Assembly: GCA_002725275.1 (NCBI GenBank)
Contig: PBOE01000055.1
Span: forward strand, 1-9,036
Source of the DNA: Methanobacteriota archaeon
GTDB lineage: Archaea; Thermoplasmatota; Poseidoniia; Poseidoniales; Poseidoniaceae
DNA: 9,036 bases
Direction of reading: 5' to 3'
This document shows, in pieces, positions 7,595 through 9,036 of this stretch; the first letter of the stretch is position 1; the number at the start of each line of letters is the position of its first letter. Below the pieces are notes generated by a model. That model was not told where the DNA came from. It saw nothing but the letters and a program-made list of their open reading frames with translations, and ran no database searches. The position numbers and the translations under genes were made by a program.

Positions 7595-8344
7595 TCAGGC
7601 CTCCGTTGCTGTTTCGAGCCATTCATAGCCCTGCTCTTCAAGTTTGAGCGCCAGTTCCGGACCGCCGGATTGAACGATGGTGCCGTCGATCATGACGTGA
7701 ACGAAGTGGGGTTGCACGTGGTCGAGCAGTCGCTGGTAGTGAGTGATGATGAGGCATCCAGCGTTGGGTGCGACGCTGTTGATGCCTTTGGCCACGATGC
7801 GGAGCGCATCAATGTCGAGGCCCGAATCGGTCTCGTCGAGCAAGGCCAAACTGGGCTTGAGCAACAGCATCTGCAGAATTTCGAGGCGCTTCTTCTCGCC
7901 GCCGCTGAACCCGTCGTTGACGTACCGTGAGAGGACCGATTTGGGCATGTCCAAACTGCCCATGGCCGCATTGAGTTCCTTTCGGAATTCCCTGCCCTTG
8001 AGGGGTTCGTTGCGAACGGACTGCACGGATTTCTTGAGGAAGGTGCCCACCTGAACGCCGGGAATGACCGCCGGGTACTGGAAGGAGAGGAACATGCCGG
8101 CTCGGGCTCGCTCAAAGACGCTCATGTCGTCAATGTTGGTGCCCATGTAGTGGATGCTGCCCTGGGTAATTTCGTAGGCGGGGTGGCCCATGATGACGCT
8201 TGCAAGCGTGGATTTCCCCGCACCGTTTCGGCCCATAATGACGTGAATTTCGCCGCGGTTGATGGTCAAGTCCATGCCGTTGAGGATGGGCGTATCCTCC
8301 ACGCTGACGTGAAGGTTTTCAACCCGTAGAATTTCCTCGGCCAT
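7595..8344 (-). CDS. sufC: SufC, ABC-type ATPase of the SUF scaffold
   Basis: A 249-residue cytosolic ABC ATPase, the normal SufC length, that drives conformational change in SufB-SufD. Visible are Walker [10 protein letters not shown] (38-46), the Q-loop in LSFQYP (Gln89), the ABC signature FSGGEKKR (146-153), Walker [13 protein letters not shown] (166-177, with the SufC-specific [12 protein letters not shown] form), and the switch histidine in ITHYQRLL (His202). No membrane segments are present. The ATG at 8344 is preferred; the frame is open to a TTG at 8383, but the 13 extra residues (rich in Lys/Arg/Gly) are not family-like. A modest purine-rich AGGGAAG precedes the ATG. It is the first gene of the suf block and faces the divergent Nfu-like gene. 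Confidence 0.97.
   Translation of the reverse strand: MAEEILRVENLHVSVEDTPILNGMDLTINRGEIHVIMGRNGAGKSTLASVIMGHPAYEITQGSIHYMGTNIDDMSVFERARAGMFLSFQYPAVIPGVQVGTFLKKSVQSVRNEPLKGREFRKELNAAMGSLDMPKSVLSRYVNDGFSGGEKKRLEILQMLLLKPSLALLDETDSGLDIDALRIVAKGINSVAPNAGCLIITHYQRLLDHVQPHFVHVMIDGTIVQSGGPELALKLEEQGYEWLETATEA
7600..7604 (-). promoter_or_regulatory. Ribosome binding site of sufB
   Basis: GGAGG on the minus strand, 7 nt before the ATG at 7592 and inside the last codons of sufC. It selects the 468-residue start over the upstream ATG at 7622. Confidence 0.8.
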
Positions 8345-8372
8345 GTTCTTCCCTGTTTTGCCGTCTCGTCTC

Positions 8373-8386
8373 TCCTTTATCAAGGA
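8373..8386. repeat. Short dyad TCCTT-TATC-AAGGA in the sufC leader
   Basis: Two exact 5-nt reverse-complement arms around a 4-nt centre, 29-42 nt upstream of the sufC ATG. It could be an operator or a chance palindrome; arms this short are common. Confidence 0.3.
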
Positions 8387-8470
8387 ATGTAGTCGTCAAA
8401 AGCCCCTCAAATTTCAGCGTGTTTTCCTCTGTGAGACGCCGTGGGTGATACGAGGGTTGAAGTCCGCTAC

Positions 8471-8475
8471 GGTGA
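8471..8475 (+). promoter_or_regulatory. Ribosome binding site of the Nfu-like gene
   Basis: GGTGA (within GGTGAGG) 9 nt before the ATG at 8485. It supports that start over upstream in-frame alternatives. Confidence 0.65.
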
Positions 8476-8484
8476 GGCCGTCGC

Positions 8485-8958
8485 ATGGACGACGACCTGG
8501 TGGCCAAATACGCCGCTGAGGCCAGAGCCGCCATGGAAGCCGAAGCCGCACGAAGGGTCGCCGAAACCACCGACCCGGTCGAGGAGGAACGGTTGCGCAA
8601 TGTCTCGCTTCACGACGTGGTCGAGACCGACCACTTTGTTCCGGCACTCCTCGCCCGGCTCGGCCCGGTTCGTGCCGCCCTTGACGGTCATGGCGGCGGC
8701 ATTGCCGTGTCCCAAATTGAGGAGCAAAACGGTACCCTCGACCTCGTCCTCGACCTCACGGGGGCCTGCCTGTCCTGCGGGGCAGCCCCCGGCACCCTTG
8801 AGGGTGTCAAGCACGATCTCGAAGCGGACGACGAGGTGGCCAGCGTCCGATTTTCTTCGGCCCTGCTCGATACCTTTGACGACCTTGGGCGGGAGTTTAT
8901 CCTCGCCCACGGCAAAGTGGAGTTCGTTGACATCCCAACCGGCAGCGAGACGGCGTGA
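8485..8958 (+). CDS. Nfu/NifU-C-terminal-domain protein, probable Fe-S cluster carrier
   Basis: A 157-residue protein with one NifU C-terminal (Nfu) domain. Such domains bind a transient cluster through a CxxC pair and hand it to target enzymes. The domain runs about 55-125: LGPVRAALDGHGGGIAV (59-75) matches the family's opening with its His-Gly-Gly, and GACLSCGAAPGTLEGV (93-108) holds Cys95 and Cys98. Before it lies an acidic, Ala/Glu-rich helical segment (about 1-50), and after it a 30-residue tail ending in acidic and polar residues. Typical stand-alone Nfu proteins are about 80-100 residues, so both ends are extensions. The residues around CxxC (CLSCGAAPGT) deviate from the usual CxGCPxSxxT form, but the cysteines are kept. 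It is transcribed away from the suf operon across a shared spacer, which supports a joint role. Confidence 0.88.
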   Translation: MDDDLVAKYAAEARAAMEAEAARRVAETTDPVEEERLRNVSLHDVVETDHFVPALLARLGPVRAALDGHGGGIAVSQIEEQNGTLDLVLDLTGACLSCGAAPGTLEGVKHDLEADDEVASVRFSSALLDTFDDLGREFILAHGKVEFVDIPTGSETA

Positions 8959-8987
8959 ACGGGCGAGGCTTTCAAAAAAGACAGGTC

Positions 8988-8992
8988 GGAGG
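8988..8992 (+). promoter_or_regulatory. Ribosome binding site of the gene starting at 9000
   Basis: GGAGG 7 nt before the ATG at 9000, the strongest such site on the plus strand in this window. It is the main reason for calling the partial gene after it. Confidence 0.65.
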
Positions 8993-8999
8993 ACGAATC

Positions 9000-9036
9000 A
9001 TGGCCGCTTGGAGCGACGGGCGACGGGATGACCCGA
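9000..9036 (+). CDS. Start of an unidentified gene, cut by the right window edge
   Basis: The ATG at 9000 opens a frame of twelve codons (MAAWSDGRRDDP) that stays open to the window end. It follows the Nfu-like stop by 41 nt on the same strand and has a GGAGG ribosome binding site, so it is probably a real gene and possibly cotranscribed with the Nfu-like gene. Twelve residues are too few to recognise a family. Confidence 0.6.
   Translation, partial: MAAWSDGRRDDP

Larger units (their letters stand above)
8345..8484. promoter_or_regulatory. Divergent spacer holding the promoters of the suf operon (-) and the Nfu-like gene (+)
   Basis: 140 nt between two divergent start codons, the longest non-coding stretch in the window and locally richer in A/T than the genes. 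It must hold at least the start signal for the Nfu-like gene and very probably that of the suf operon. A/T-rich candidates for TATA-like elements are TTTATC at 8376-8381 and the self-complementary AAATTT at 8409-8414, which could serve either direction. Neither is a strong archaeal TATA/BRE match. A short dyad TCCTT-TATC-AAGGA covers 8373-8386, in the likely sufC leader. The exact promoters cannot be placed by eye. Confidence 0.5.

Noticed and set aside
7593..7622. Upstream ATG for sufB at 7622
   Set aside because: It overlaps sufC by 28 nt and adds residues not typical of SufB, while the ATG at 7592 has a GGAGG site at the right distance.
8742..8760. Short direct repeat CTCGACCTCGTCCTCGACC inside the Nfu-like gene
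   Set aside because: It encodes the alternating LDLVLDL beta strand of the domain, so codon bias explains the repeat.
8467..8910. A 147-codon open frame on the minus strand, antisense to the Nfu-like gene
   Set aside because: The plus-strand frame carries the CxxC domain and a GGTGA ribosome binding site; the antisense product shows no family features.

Overview
The window looks like a piece of archaeal chromosome, most likely a marine planktonic euryarchaeon of the Marine Group II / Candidatus Poseidoniales type. This is an inference. It rests on a DRG-type GTPase with a TGS domain (an archaeal and eukaryotic family), a lipid-anchored extracellular domain fused to a membrane transporter, moderately high GC, tightly packed genes, and clear GGAGG/GGTGA ribosome binding sites. 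No rRNA, tRNA or taxonomic marker is present to settle it.

Layout. Positions 1-1030 (+) hold the 3' part of a DRG-family GTPase, cut by the left edge. It converges, with a 6-nt gap, on a minus-strand gene (1037-3151) for a lipoprotein/major-facilitator fusion related to the AmpG/PAT branch. Upstream of that gene is a 63-nt gap with two abutting perfect dyads (3182-3209). Next comes a minus-strand block from 8344 down to 3215: sufC, sufB, sufD, sufS, sufE and a sufT-like MIP18/DUF59 gene. Junctions are ATGA overlaps or gaps of only 2-5 nt, so this is almost certainly one operon. A 140-nt divergent spacer (8345-8484) separates sufC from a plus-strand Nfu-type gene (8485-8958). After 41 nt, a further plus-strand gene starts at 9000 with a good ribosome binding site and runs off the right edge.

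How the genes work together. SufS takes sulfur from cysteine, SufE relays the persulfide, the SufBC2D scaffold builds the Fe-S cluster using SufC ATPase activity, and the SufT-like and Nfu-like proteins probably help mature or deliver clusters. The window therefore encodes a nearly self-sufficient aerobic-type Fe-S assembly pathway, with the carrier transcribed divergently from the factory. Key catalytic residues are intact in SufS, SufE, SufB and SufC. SufD is short and has a degenerate version of its conserved C-terminal motif.

I found no mobile element, CRISPR array, RNA gene or clearly undescribed defence or biosynthetic system. The points most worth a second look are the lipoprotein-MFS fusion, the bacterial-style SufS/SufE set in an apparently archaeal context, the altered SufD motif, and the double dyad after sufT.
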